From Bemisia tabaci (Eukaryota > Arthropoda > Insecta > Hemiptera > Aleyrodidae), in the NCBI RefSeq assembly GCF_918797505.1, contig NC_092795.1:24539131-24603130 (forward strand): DNA of 64,000 nucleotides, in the 5' to 3' direction. Shown here one piece after another: positions 46,718 to 58,930 of this stretch. Every line of letters starts with the position of its first letter. Position 1 is the first letter of the stretch. The notes below the pieces were generated by a model. That model was not told the origin of the DNA and searched no databases. It worked only from the letters and a program-made list of their open reading frames with translations. The position numbers were made by a program, and so were the translations under genes.

Positions 46718-46879
46718 CAGTGGCGTGGCGAATGGTCGATTATCGATATTTCCCCATTTGTAGCTATGATAAAGAATCGATTATTAAGGGGTTCGCTGCG
46801 GACATCCTGTTCATCGATCCTATTCCATAGGTTTAAATGGCAGATCAATCGATAGATCGCAAATCACGCCACGCCACTG
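46718..46879. mobile_element. hAT-type MITE, copy 3
   Basis: CAGTGGCGTGGCG at the left, CACGCCACGCCACTG at the right. Flanks ATCCAGAC and ATCGAGAC (46710-46717, 46880-46887) are an 8-base duplication with one mismatch. Confidence 0.8.
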
Positions 46880-46887
46880 ATCGAGAC

Positions 46888-47429
46888 GGAGATTAATTTT
46901 ATGCATCCAGAGAAATAAGGCACCGCCCGAAAAAATTCCTTTTAAGGGCGTCTAGAAGGCGAAGCCTGGATCCTTTGATTGAGGTTTTCAAGATTAAAGA
47001 TTTAGTCAAAAGAGTAAAATGAAATTAGACAATTAAAACGTTTTTATTACTGAATAGTGATGGAGTCACGCAAAAATACGACAGCTTGAAGGGAACTATC
47101 CTGCATATTCCAGTGCTAAAACACCCATCAATTCTAAAAGCTTATCCTTTGAGAGCCTCTGAGAATGAGAAAAGAAGGAATCGCTAATTTGAAAACAACC
47201 TTTCGTCCGTATTTCCAATTAGTGTCCATTGGTGTGCACTGCTTATGGGGGGGGGGGGGGGGGAATGGTAACATGAACTAAATTACGGTTTTCTATATCG
47301 GCCGCATTGTCCGGTTCGTGTGCTTAGCTGTACTTCGGTTCGTATAGCCGAACTCTCACACCCAACCGAACTATAAAAGTATTTCGGTAGAATGGACTGA
47401 ACCGAACCAGGGGAAGAACGTGGATATGT
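46888..47429. other. Non-coding stretch with G run
   Basis: A run of about 17 G at 47248-47264. The part after 47300 contains repeated CGGTTCGT / ACCGAAC words that may belong to the outer arm of the next foldback. Confidence 0.4.
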
Positions 47430-48805
47430 CGCAGGCAAATAGCGAAATCAGACATTTTGTTAAATGCCTAGGCAGGTAGTTAAATTTTGACGGTCTACAA
47501 AATTTTGTAAATTTATGGTAGAGAGCTCACGAGTTTTCAATATTTTTGGAAAAATAACTCACCAAACCTACGAACTCTTTTTGTCTCCTCCTCTTCAACT
47601 GCTTTTCATATTTTTAAATGCTGAAATTCTAAACATTCTGTATACTTTACAATATGTTGAAAATCTCAAGAAACTTGTCTGTTCAGGAGCTAAAAATCGT
47701 TTAAAATACTATTATGTGATACAAACCCTAGTAAAAATTGGCGATAGGAGTTGCGTTTCAAAATACCATAGGAATTCTTATAGCCGACTGAAGAGGGCGA
47801 TAGAAAATCATATAGCTGGCTGTAGAAAGTGGAAAAAATCATACGGCCGGGCTACACGAAGCGATGAAAAATTATACAGCCGGGCTTTACACTTTATCGC
47901 CTGGCTGTTGCTTTTTCGCCATCGGCTATAAAAGGCTATAAGAAATTGAGTAGAAATTCTTGTGCTTTGTAAATCCATAAGTTTGTACGGAATCACCTTA
48001 ATATTTACAAAACGCACATTATATTTTTACTACGTATTTTTTTCATCAATTAAAATGAGAATAATCCATACAGAGTGTGCAAACATTTCGAAGTCATGAG
48101 TTGAAAAACAATGACTCCGCGAGATTAAATATTAGAGCCTAACACAAAGCGGAGCGGCGGCGCACCGGCGCCTACAAACCTAACATGGGATACTTCACGT
48201 ATTGCGCAATGCGTGAAGTATCCCTGTTAGGTTTGCAGGCGCCAATGCGCGTTCAGCGCTGGCTGCCCGCCCGCCGCGCCGCGCCGCAGCGTACCGCGGC
48301 GCTTGAAGCAACTATTTCACACCACAGGTATTGCACAGTATCATACGACATTGAAGGCGCGCAAACATATTAGGAATGTCAGGCATCCTTCAAAAGAACG
48401 GAGCTTTCCTCGCAAATTAAATCAAGATACTGCGGCCCAAAAAGAGAGCGGTAGTCCAAAAACTCACTAAGTCCTAGCATCCGTAATTAATAACGTTTAG
48501 CATACACTTTATCACCAGGCTGTTGCTTAATTGCCATCGGCTATAAAAGTCTATAAGAAATTGTGTTGCCGGCTATAGAAGTTATTGGAAATCTTACAGC
48601 CGGCTGTAGGTCTATGGTATTTTGGAACACAGATTCTATTGCCAATTTTTACCAGGGAACTTTTACTGAGAATTTATTCTCACAGGAGCAATTAATTATT
48701 TTGTCTAAAATTAAGAAAAGAATCAGAATTTTGATCTAAGTTAGAATATTTACCTATTTGCCTAGGCATTTGACAAAATGCCTGATTTTACTATTCGCTT
48801 GCAAC
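47430..48805. mobile_element. Large composite foldback element
   Basis: Outer arms GCAAATAGCGAAATCAGACA and its diverged complement near 48780-48800, then TGCCTAGGCA on both sides. Inner arms AAAAATTGGCGATAGGAGTT / GCCAATTTTTACC and AAAATACCATAGG / CTATGGTATTTT pair around repeated GCCGGCTATA-type words. The centre is GC-rich and holds the perfect hairpin at 48167-48243. The 138-codon plus frame (47515-47931) lies across an arm and is not called a gene. Autonomous partner unknown. Confidence 0.65.
48167..48243. repeat. Perfect GC-rich hairpin
   Basis: GGCGCCTACAAACCTAACAT is matched almost base for base by TGTTAGGTTTGCAGGCGCC, with GGGATACTTCACG / CGTGAAGTATCCC inside and TATTGCGCAA near the loop. 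The words AATGCGTGAAGTAT and GGCGC also occur in the tandem array inside the hAT elements at 57005 and 59998. Confidence 0.8.
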
Positions 48806-51800
48806 AGATACATGAGCTTCGCATAGGATTACCAGAACCGAGCGTACGGTTATACGGTCAAAACAGTGCTGTCTATATGAAACTCCGTAGTTTGGTTCAT
48901 CTAACCAAAATATCTTCGTCAGTGAGACTAAAAATGTTATTAAAAAAAATCAAAATCTTGAAACGTACATATTTTTGGTTCAAGGCTCGACCACTTTGTT
49001 CCCAACTAATTATGACTGGACAACCGACCGAAACATTTCGGTTCCTTCTTTGAAAATTTTAGCCCTGTTTCTCACCGTTTGGTGGGAGTGCAGTTTTCCT
49101 CTCCCGCTCCTCCTCTCACTAACTCCTTTAATATGTTACCCCGTTTCATCATCAAAGACTACTTTGCAACATATTAACTAGCAAGCAATGTTTTGACTGC
49201 AGTTAGCAGACTTTAAATTTCCCTTCGACATCAAAATCCTTTTTTCAACACCATCCTTACAACGATCCTCCCTTTTAACCGATAATTAGTTCTGTTGTTG
49301 CTCTTCCCTCTCAACTCTTCTGGTCACTGATTTGGAACACTGCCATATATTTGAAAGTGACCAACCGGTTCGATTTTAGTTTTTCGCTTTTATTACGAGA
49401 GTGCTCGTCCTGCAACAATTCTAACAGGCTAGAAAGAGCGCGGTGGGAGCTTGGTTATTGCCAAATGCCTCTCTTTAAAAGTGCTCTTATTACAAACAGT
49501 TAGGAATATTTTCCTTGAATTTTCAGATACACGCTAGTATTAATTACGAGTAAAAGTCACCACAATATGTAACAATAATCAATCCACATGATTTTTCAAA
49601 AAAAATATGTATTATCATGGGAAATTTGGCACTGTCTTTACGTCCACACAGTGTTTTTTTCTGATTCTGTTCTGTTCTTTAAACTCCTCATTTTACAACG
49701 TCCAGTCTCTTCATCTTCCTCCTTTCCCCGTTTCCCTTTTCGTCTTGATCCCGACACTTCATCCTCCAATATTCTTTTGGCACTCATTTGCAATTATTAT
49801 TTATAGCCTCTTTCTTATTCGGAAAAAAGTACTGAAATAAAAAAAAAAGTAGAAAACTAATCAAAACAAAGATGATGTCCTTGAACTTGCCGCAAAAGAG
49901 GATAAAAAAGGATCTTGTTTCCGTTCAAACCCGCTTTTTCATCCTCGAGTTTTTTCGATATTCGTTTCTGGAAGGAATCGATCAATTATTTTGATTACCG
50001 ATAGATTTCTTCTTTGACGTTCTTATACCACTCTTTTGCTACACATCAATCGTCTTCAGATTTTGAAGAAAGTAACTCTCTTTAAGGTATGCTCTCCTCT
50101 AATTTTGGTGATTCTGATTTGGTCGTCCTGATTTATTTCAGGGATCTTTTTCGGCTCATGGACTGAATCACAGCAGGAGTTACTCATCTTTGATCACCGT
50201 TGTATTAAAGTAATAATATTTTATTTAATTACTTTGACCCCCATCATTAGTGAATCTTTGGGATATAACGATCTTCTATGCATCGCCCTATACCTATCCT
50301 TCTTCGTGGCTTGGAAATACAATTTTGAGGAATTGTCGCTTTTAGCCTTCAATTTTCATTTGCGTATTGAACCCGTCATTTTGTTCCCCAAAAATATTAT
50401 ATTCCGAAGACATTACATTCTAGAAATTATTTTTTCTCGTCATCTGGTAGGTGCGACCCTGCGGCAGAGATTCACGTAAATACAGAAGAAAAGAGCAGAG
50501 AGTGCAACACACAGTGCATAAAAAATAAGTGTTCAAAAGAGGCCAACTACGTATATTATATGTATAGATGTATTAAAACAAGTTTTCAAAATCAGAATTT
50601 CCTTTTTAAATTCAGAAGCTTCTAATATAATTTGATTGTAAAACTGTACGTCAATAAATTCCGAACATTCTATAGCAGTTCTGCGAAGTTATGAAAAATT
50701 GAAATAAATCTTAATTTGAGGGAAGATTCTTCATTTAAATTTCAGTAGCAACAAAGTCCGAAGAGGCAAGAAACCCCCACGTTAACAAAAAAAAAAAGCT
50801 GAAACACAATGCTGTGTGCAAGAATAAGTTTTAGACAATTTTAAATTAATAATGACATCTAAATCTAAATTTAGTCGCAGTAATAGAAAAGGATTCAGTT
50901 CAGCTAGGATTCAGTTCAGCTAGGATTCAGCATTTCATTTTAGCTAGTTTTCCTCCTTCCTAAGATGTGCTGCATTCACTTGAAGATTCTTAAAATAGAA
51001 TTGGTAGCAATAAAAGGAAAAGATATTCCCGGAATTTACTTTAAAACATCTTAAGTGGATTCGCAAACCAGGAAAAAAATTGTCAACGATGCTAATGTGC
51101 CGAAATTGCTGTTTGCAACGATCTAGAGGAGAGAAAGAGGAAGACTGGTGATCATCATCGTTGCACACGGTATTTCGCAAGATACGATGTGGCCAAATTT
51201 TCTAAAGAATCCCTGCACTTTTAATATCTTAAGAGGGTGAAAAGTAATTCATGCATTGATCGGTCGAGGGCACATTTGTAGAAGCGCTGCACTGTTGAGT
51301 TGCATGCTAAAAGGTGTATAATATGCAACTAAACAATGTTGAACACTCGCCCAAAAACAAAACAAAAAAAATTTCTGCTCTCTCTAAATTTTAAGCAAAG
51401 ATCGATTTGAAGGATTTGCTGATTGATATTTATGAGAATGGGAGTCTTTTTAAATCAATTGACTAAATGTTGATTGACGAATTGGATCATTTTTCAAGCG
51501 AATGGAATCTCTGAGTGATACCGAGATGCTTCGTGCTTTTTGTGTGAACGCTTTCAATAGTATGTAAAATGTTTCGGTGTTCTCATAATGTTTCCCATAA
51601 AATGATGTTATAGATGGGAAGAAATAATAAACAGACATTTTTTTTATAGTAAAAGAAAATTAAGCAAAATTAAGTGATAAACAAAAATAAATCTTAAAAA
51701 AGATAAATTAAAACATTAATTAAACCAATCTGGGTTGCTAAGAAGATGGATAGTAAAGCGGTGGCTGCGGAGCAAAGAGGGTAGCCATCTGCTCAGGCGT

Positions 51801-52710
51801 TATGCATTATTCTTATGCTTTTATATTATATGTAATTATAAAGTAAGATATCTTTCTGTGTATGCGCCACACGGCAACCTTGCAGAAATCTGGCTCCATT
51901 TTAGTCCTCCGCCTTCGATCTTGATAGGGCATGAAAAAATTGTTCTCCGATACCCCTCTGGTGAGTTTTTCTTCTTCTGTCATTACTCTTTTTCCCTTTC
52001 CTTCTCTACGTTCTCTTGCCTCGTGTCCACAACATCGAGTCAGTGCGTGAGTGCCGGACTATGATAAAACTCAGAGGTTTTTCCTTTACATCAATGTGAA
52101 ACATGTAAATTTCATCAATCACAACCGTCTACGAGAAGAAGAGCTTCATCTCCATAAAAACCAACATTTGAATCGGTGATACCAGAGAGCAGATGAGATT
52201 CTTCATAGATTTTTGGATGAGCATGCCTGAAAATATATATAATCAAAGCAGAGTTATGGCGGTTTTAAGTTCGAAATTTTTCTTTAAGAAAAAGAAGAAG
52301 AAAAACTGGTTTTGAGAGGAAACCATTTAATATACTATTTTACAATGTTCAGAGGCTGAAAATGCAAGATTATGAAGCAATCTCTTGTCATTTAGGTATT
52401 GGTACAAAAAATACAAGTTGGTTTTTGCAATCGCTAGCGATAGCAATATTCGTCATGGGAACTTTTGCTTCTGGGATATGAAAATTTTAAGGTACAGTTC
52501 GTTTGTAGTATCTTCAGAATTGAAGGGGCTATGTAATTTTGTGTCGACATCTCTTTTTTAACATTTTTAATTTTTTTTCTTTGCATACAAGAAAGCTGTT
52601 ATTTACCAATTATTTATTTTCGTTGGATTATGTATGGTTTTTGGAAGTTAACGCATTTAACTTTCAGTTTCGTTTTTTCGGCGTAAAGTATGATATTTTT
52701 ACTCTACGCA
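48806..52710. other. 3.9 kb without a supported gene
   Basis: AT-rich. At 50892-50929 there are 2-3 tandem copies of GGATTCAGTTCAGCTA. Frames up to 109 codons (51735-52064) lack any support. Confidence 0.4.
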
Positions 52711-52969
52711 TATCGACGGTGAAACTACCAAACCACGTATCTCGTTTGCGGTGTTTAAAAATTTACGCACGCATTTTATTTTTTTGAAGTAGACCAAATC
52801 AATATCATTCCTTGAAATTTTCACAGAATTTTCTTCGCACGAAGAGGAAAAATCACAGAAATTTTCAAGACTGGACGTTAAGTAGTTTTTCACATAAAAA
52901 ATAAAGTATGACAGGAAGTCTGCGACGTCGCAAACCGAGATACGTGGTTTGGTAGTTTCACCGTCGATA
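52711..52969. mobile_element. Palindromic MITE, TATCGACGGTGAAACTACC ends
   Basis: TATCGACGGTGAAACTACCA at the left and TGGTAGTTTCACCGTCGATA at the right are exact complements, continued by AACCACGTATCTCG / CGAGATACGTGG. Length 259. A weak relative may lie near 56535-56710 (TTGAAACCAC... and GTTCAACCGTTGATA). Confidence 0.8.
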
Positions 52970-53017
52970 AGTGACCTATGTGCTTCCTTAGTTGCCATTT
53001 TTTTCATTCAAATAGAT

Positions 53018-53570
53018 GTAACCGAAATGTTAGATGTGTACTACCTATACTACTTTCATGTCATTGCTTTATTTATTTATTTACTTTTTGCGTAGGTATA
53101 AATTGTTATTTTTTGCTGAATTTTGGAGAAAATATTGCTTTAAGAACGTGAAATGTAAATTAATTTTATTGAAAAAAGAAAATACCATCATTAATTTGGG
53201 CGAACAGAGAAAATATACATCAATATTTGGGTCAACATCTCCCTGATTATATAAAGGATGAATATATTAGTATTTCTGTATCAAAAAACTTAGCTTTTGT
53301 CTTCAGAGATACGATGATTCTAGTCCCAGTCAATTTGTTTTATTGAAAAAACAAAAAAAACAAAAAATAAATAAAAAAAAAAAACAACTGAAATGTTAGA
53401 CATACTATTTTCATGTCTTTCTATTTGTATCAATAGGTACTTTTTGCTTAACTTACGAACGTTGAATGCAAATTAACGTTATTGAAAAAAGAAAATAACG
53501 TCATTAATTTGGGGGAACATGTGGCTGATTATATGAAGGAGGTATATTCCAGTATTTTTGTTTAACATAT
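53018..53570. repeat. Two diverged direct repeats
   Basis: Units at about 53018-53288 and 53388-53570 share AAATGTTAGA, TTTCATGTC, ACTTTTTGC, TATTGAAAAAAGAAAATA and TCATTAATTTGGG in the same order. No frame is conserved between them. Confidence 0.65.
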
Positions 53571-53655
53571 TAACTCACGAGAAAATGTTCGTACATTTAT
53601 CATCTACTATTAATTATTTTTTGATGATTAGTCTAAAACATTCAATACAACCATT

Positions 53656-53760
53656 AAAAAGTAGTTCCCATCGTCGGGTATCGAACTCCCGATCGCCGGG
53701 TGCCCGCACCTAATCAAAAATATGAGGCGGTTTAATCAACTAGGCTACAACGAATCGGCG
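53656..53760 (-). repeat. tRNA-like sequence (decayed tRNA or SINE head)
   Basis: On the minus strand an A-box-like GTAGCCTAGTTGA is followed about 50 bases later by a B-box-like GGGAGTTCGATACCC, then a T run (TTTTT) that could end Pol III transcription. The acceptor stem does not pair, so it is not a functional tRNA. Confidence 0.5.
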
Positions 53761-54529
53761 TGCGGATGAGTAAAAATAGCATTTAAAAGGCTCAGGCAAT
53801 GGGCGGGACTTATCACAAGAGACCTTGACTGCTTTCGGGATATGAAGCGCATTGCTGTAGGAGCCATGGTTCGCACTGTTTTAATGCGTCTCGAGGTTCA
53901 TCCCAGCATTCATTCCGATCGCGGCAGTTGAGCTAAGGCAATATTTGCGTATCCATGAATTAAATCAATCAATCGAGCTCTGATTTTGACTTCTTTATCC
54001 GTAACGAGTCCTCCAGAACAATTTTCCACCTTGTACGATGGTTATTATTTCTTTACTTCTATTTTTCAAATTTGAGGTGGGATAATGGCGGCTTCTCAAG
54101 AACACCGAGGTAGGCGATCTTTTGCACCAACGAACAGAAAACTGATGGCGAAAAATAACCAATCAGAACCTCCCAAAAAAAAGAATTTGCCCAAAAACGG
54201 AACTTCGTGGTTCTGCGCAGATTTACCAGTCAGACACGACATCTCAAGGTGGAAAAAAACTCGCTGAAAGCGAATTTTACAAATCAACACAACTTGACGT
54301 AGAGACATGATTGGCTAAAAAATACAACGGTTTTTGATACATCGGAAAATCAACCAAAAATCGGAGACTGGGCGAAACGCTCAAGGTCGCAGAGGTATAG
54401 GGAATCCCATAGCGATAGCAACGGAACGATTGTAATATCATGGGGAACTCCGTTCCCATGACAAAACTAAATCATTCGCAACTTTCTCTATAGAACACCA
54501 GAGGCAGGATGAAGGATATGGATTCGATC
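53761..54529. other. Non-coding stretch
   Basis: Nothing supported. Confidence 0.35.
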
Positions 54530-54770
54530 GACATGAATCGATCAAATAATATATACGTGAATTGATCGACGTGAACCAATTGACACCGATTTACTCAACA
54601 AATCATTAAAAAACTGATGAAAAAATAAAAACAGGAACCGATCGACAAAATCGATCGATTGACGGAGTTGTCGATCGATACACAAATTTGTCGGTCGATT
54701 CACAGGTTTTTCGATCAATTCACGGATGCCGATCGATTCACATTTTTACTTTTTGATCGAATTCATATTT
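54530..54770. repeat. Cluster of ATCGATCGA-type words
   Basis: GATCGA or its close variants recur many times in both orientations, often followed by TTCACA or CATGAA, in an irregular minisatellite. Confidence 0.55.
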
Positions 54771-56016
54771 CCGTCGAGGTTTTAAAATCTGATTTTTCGA
54801 ACTTATGCATTTTCGACGAAAATATCTTCACGGAAAATTCTGCCTTTGACAATGGTCATTTTCCCGTTTACACCTACATTTACCCTGGCAACCTTGATCG
54901 GTGTTAGCGCAGGGTGCCAATGCCGTTCTGGCAGAGAAAATCCCCTATACTCACTCAGCACGATGAAAAAATACGAACATTCCGGTTACGACGAAACGTG
55001 GCGCGTGTCTCCTGCGTGACCGACCTTGAGACATAAAATGCATGCAATGCCCGCCGCAAGAATGCATTCCAATTGTACTCTTGACACCCACGAATGTCTC
55101 TGGCCAATTTCTGCGTGCATCGCTACTCTCTCTGGGCAGTTTTTTTTTTTCTTCCTAAAACCTTTATGGCACAGTCGTAACAACGCAGTATCTAATGCAC
55201 TAGCTGCAGTTTCTGAGAGTGTGTGTGAATGGGTGTTTGGTCGGCTGGTTGGTTGGTTTGTTGGTTATCATGTTTATTATACCAAAATTTTGACACCCTC
55301 CCCCCCCCCCCAACGTGTTTTCCCTTAGGCAAATTTTCGCCAGCAGATCTGGTTGTTTTTTCAACCTGATTAGCAAGGTTGCAAACCAAAGGAGAAAAAA
55401 CGCTCTGCTAAAAATAAGAACCAAACTCAGTTGATTTTAAGAATTTTGGTCAACGTTTGCATCCATCCACTTTCCAACCCACCTCGGGAGGTAGGTCGAA
55501 AGTTATAAATTTGGTCATCATTGCTGTCATTATGAAAACCAAATGTTGCGGGCGCACCTTCGCCCAAAGGGGATTTAGTTTTTATTCGACGAAGGTACGC
55601 AGGAGTAAGTTGCACACTTCAACCAAATCCACGCGAAAATTCGTCTCCGAACCTCAAAACATCCCCAAAATTTCGTTGTTTTATTTCAAACAGTTCAAAA
55701 GTTGGTAGGATTAGTAGTACTTAGTAGTATTAGTAGATTAGTCGCACTATTGATGTTGAAAAAGTGCATGATTTTTCTCACGGAAAATTTACCAAAGATA
55801 AAGAATACCCGCTATGGGATTCAGCACTTACCTATCAATTTATCGCATGAAGCATTTCATGAACATTGAGCAATATTCTGCTGTGTTCACGCCGAGGCAA
55901 AGGCAGAAATCTAGACCTTTTGGTAGCGCCATCTATAGGATATACCTAAAACTAAGTCTGACTCGTCTGAGGGAACGGCTTAATCGCTCTCTACTGGCTC
56001 ATGCCGCAATCAGACG
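54771..56016. other. Non-coding stretch
   Basis: Includes a T run (55140-55150) and a C run (about 55301-55310). Frames of 60-100 codons are unsupported. Confidence 0.35.
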
Positions 56017-56238
56017 CTGAATTTAGCACCTGAATGTGGAAGTCAACAGTCATCGCCCAACGGCTAAAATTTAGCAAATTCGAGTTATTTTCATCCAGAT
56101 GTGTATCAAATCTGCTCGAATACTTCAGACAAATTCGAAATTGGTCCGATGGTTGCTGAGAATCGTTGCTGAATTTTGCGCGTCACGCGCAAAATTCAGG
56201 CATCGGGCCGATGACTTCCACATTCAAGCCACATTCAG
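56017..56238. mobile_element. Palindromic element, CTGAATTTAGC ends
   Basis: Left CTGAAT...CTGAATGTGGAAGTCA pairs with right TGACTTCCACATTCAAG...ATTCAG. Inside lies a perfect short hairpin, GAATTTTGCGCGT followed by its complement ACGCGCAAAATTC. Confidence 0.6.
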
Positions 56239-56996
56239 CTCCCACATTCAGTGTGTGATTGCGGTGTTAGAGCAAATTCGATCGAAAAATGATGCCGCCA
56301 AGTTTAAAATGACAGTCCTTTTCTTCCGCGCGCTCCTTGCTTGTGCCGCGTGATTTTCTTTGTAACGAAGCTACGAAAAATGTGCGGCATATGCTTTCTT
56401 GCCTGAATAGATGCCTACGTTCCTCTAGAGAAGAGGTTTCATAGAAACGTAGCCTCCTGCGATGATTTCTCTTCCTCTCATACTTCTTTAAAATTCGGCT
56501 TGGTGGCATTTTGTGTGATATATTCTATCATTCTATGTTGAAACCACAAAAGCACGGATCTCGATTACAGGATTTCAAAACGTCCGCTCCATCCTCATTT
56601 TCTTTGGAGGGAAAGTATTGATCAATTTCCCCCAAAATATTCAATACGTACAAGGAATCAGGAGCATCACAAACCAAGATACGCATTTTGCAGTTCAACC
56701 GTTGATATAATTTTTATTATGGCGAGCCAAAACAATGATGTACTAGAGGATAGAACGCAAAGGAAATCCAACTGCATATTATGCTTAAAAAACCAAATTT
56801 TGTTGCGATTTCGAGGGTCGGCATTGGAAGTATTGAAAAAATTATTTCTCGGAATATTGACGATGTTGCGATAAAAACCAGTAATGTTTTACTTCGGAAC
56901 GTTATTCAACACGAATTACCTCAATCGCGATCGAGAAACAATAAAAGCTTCAGTTAGTGTCGCTTGCGGCGGATTCTAAACAAATTTCATTGTAGC
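56239..56996. other. Non-coding stretch
   Basis: Nothing supported apart from the weak MITE remnant near 56535-56710. Confidence 0.35.
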
Positions 56997-57004
56997 GCCT
57001 TGAT

Positions 57005-57871
57005 CAGGGCCGGATTTACCTACTTGCCGCCCATGGGCCACCTGTGTTTTGCCGCCCCCTTCTCATTCATTTTGAAACATCAATAAAAACCATCAAGTGA
57101 ACGTCCCGGAGGGGGATGGTGCATAAGACGCGTTTACTCGTGTTGGACACATTTTTTGCGGAAGCCCCGTCAACACTACCAGCAAAAGTTCACGGAACTT
57201 TGCGCAAAAGTAGACCTATCTCTGTGTGGACAAGGCCTTCCACTTGAAAGAAATGAACGAAAAAATTATGAAAGAACAAATATAATTAAACGTGGTTTCA
57301 TAATTTTAACTTCCGCCGCCGCGCCGCGCTGACCGTGCTGTGTTTGGCGCAATGCTAGAAGTATTCCTACAGTCTTGTAGGCGCTATGCGTTTCACGCCG
57401 CGCCGACCGCTGCTGACCGCACTGTGTTGAACGCAATGCGTGAAGTCTTCATGCAGCCTTGTAGGCGCTATGCGTTTCACGCTGACCGCACTGTATTTGA
57501 CGCCATGCGTGAAGTATTCATTCAGTCTTGTAGGCGCTAATATGTGTTACATGCCAACCGCCGCACCAAAGGCATCTCCTTTACATCTCAAGTCCTCGTC
57601 ATTATAGCTCTCTGCGCCGCGCCGCTCCATGCCAAATTGTGTGTTTGGTTTCTCTCTCAACTCGACTAAGTAGAGGTGCTGTCTCTTATGTCACCGATAC
57701 CAAAAGACGACAAAATTAGAAATTACTGTACTCTTAGGAAATGAGAGATTTTTTTGCCTTTTCTCGTTTGTAATTATTTTTCTGAATCCGATTTTTTTAT
57801 ATACCTACATTTAAAAAAAAATTGCCGCCATGGGCCACGGCCCATGAGGCCACCCTCCAAGTCCGGCCCTG
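57005..57871. mobile_element. hAT-like non-autonomous element, CAGGGCCGGATT ends, full copy
   Basis: CAGGGCCGGATTTACC at the left, AAGTCCGGCCCTG at the right, with subterminal GCCGCCCATGGGCC / GGGCCACGGCCCATG. Flanks GCCTTGAT and GCCTGGAT (56997-57004, 57872-57879) are an 8-base duplication with one mismatch. No transposase frame. Contains the tandem array at 57312-57541. A second copy starts at 59998. Confidence 0.8.
57312..57541. repeat. GC-rich tandem array inside the hAT-like element
   Basis: About three copies of a unit of roughly 60-75 bases with CGCAATGCGTGAAGTATTC, TCTTGTAGGCGCTATGCG, TTTCACGC and GACCGCACTGT. The array keeps a short open frame, which is not a gene. Confidence 0.7.
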
Positions 57872-57887
57872 GCCTGGATGCAACTAT

Positions 57888-58663
57888 TGCATTGGTTGCA
57901 TACTCACGGGAGTGAAGGCGTTTTGTCTGCCCAAGCACTCTCCGCTTCATCAGTAGCGCTCGGTGGAGCAAAGGCTCATTTCGATGTTAATAAGGAACGT
58001 GGAGATTTTAAAAGTAGTTTATTGATTTTCCCGTAAAATTTCCTTTAAAAGGCAACCCATAAATTAATAATGTGAGGAAATTAACATCAAAATTTGCAGT
58101 TTTAGTTGAAAATTTCATGTCAAACCTCTCTGAAGGGATCGTTTCATTGTGCGAAGGTATTACTGCAAGGATCTGAAATAACACAGTGCCTTAATTCTTT
58201 CTGACCCTGAAGAGGTGAAGACACCTCTTGGTTATAAATGGTTGCTCTACAATTCTTGCTCAGCACATCGCGATATCAAAACAGAAGCACAAAATACACT
58301 CATATCATAAGCCTGTAAGGAATTTTTTTGTCTGGGAGACATATTTGTAATTTAAACGAGGAATTGAAAGCGCTCTGCCATGCCGTTTTGGGTTCTCGCA
58401 GTGTAAAGGCCTAGATACGGCGATTAATCCTCGCGAGTGAGAGACGAAAGCCAATGAAGAGCCTTGATTTCGATATATCGACGTCAATGGATCGAAATCG
58501 AGGCTCTCCATTGGCTTCCGTCGTTCACTCGCGGCGATTAAACGCCGTGTGTATCTAGGCCTTAAAGCCCGCCGTTGTTGACGCCGCGCGCCGCGACGCA
58601 AGCGAAGCGATGAGTGCCGGGTCAGTCAAAACGCCTTCACTCCAGTGCGTATGCAACGCGGAC
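57888..58663. mobile_element. Element with inverted ends GAGTGAAGGCGTTTTG
   Basis: TTGCATACTCACGGGAGTGA followed by AGGCGTTTTGTC at the left matches the reverse complement of CAAAACGCCTTCACTCCAGT followed by GCGTATGCAA at the right. The right end continues into the dispersed repeat shared with 8150. A separate MITE (58407-58562) sits inside. Confidence 0.5.
58407..58562. mobile_element. Palindromic MITE, AGGCCTAGATAC ends, TAA target
   Basis: AGGCCTAGATACGGCGATTA at the left, TATCTAGGCCT at the right, flanked by TAA (58404-58406, 58563-58565). Inner arms GCCAATGAAGAGCC / GGCTCTCCATTGGC and GATTTCGAT / ATCGAAATC pair. The short target fits PIF/Harbinger by inference. Confidence 0.8.
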
Positions 58664-58930
58664 ATCCGCAGAGTTCGAAAAGTTGTATCTAGGAGTTGAA
58701 ATGAAGTATGTATGGTGTTCGTCGCATGGAACACTAGCTGGAGGCGCTTTGCTTGTTCCGCTCATACTGTGACTTGATTCCAGCGTAGTCTATTGTGTCG
58801 ATGAAGTAAACTATCACTGATTTTTATTGGGACATGGCCAAATTTTCCAAATAATGATTTGATTGTTTAAATATTGTATGACAACGTTGCCTTCTTAAAT
58901 GTTGGCTGCGGCTCCTACTTTTTCTGATCT
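58613..58930. repeat. Dispersed repeat shared with 8150-8430
   Basis: See the copy at 8150: same word order, diverged. It abuts the right end of the inverted-end element. Confidence 0.5.

Noticed and set aside
47515..47931. 138-codon plus frame
   Set aside because: Runs through the arm of the large foldback; repeated GCCGGCTATA-type words create the frame.
53656..53760. Functional tRNA gene
   Set aside because: Acceptor stem does not pair, and the D and anticodon arms are not clean, unlike the complete tRNA-Ala at 24774.
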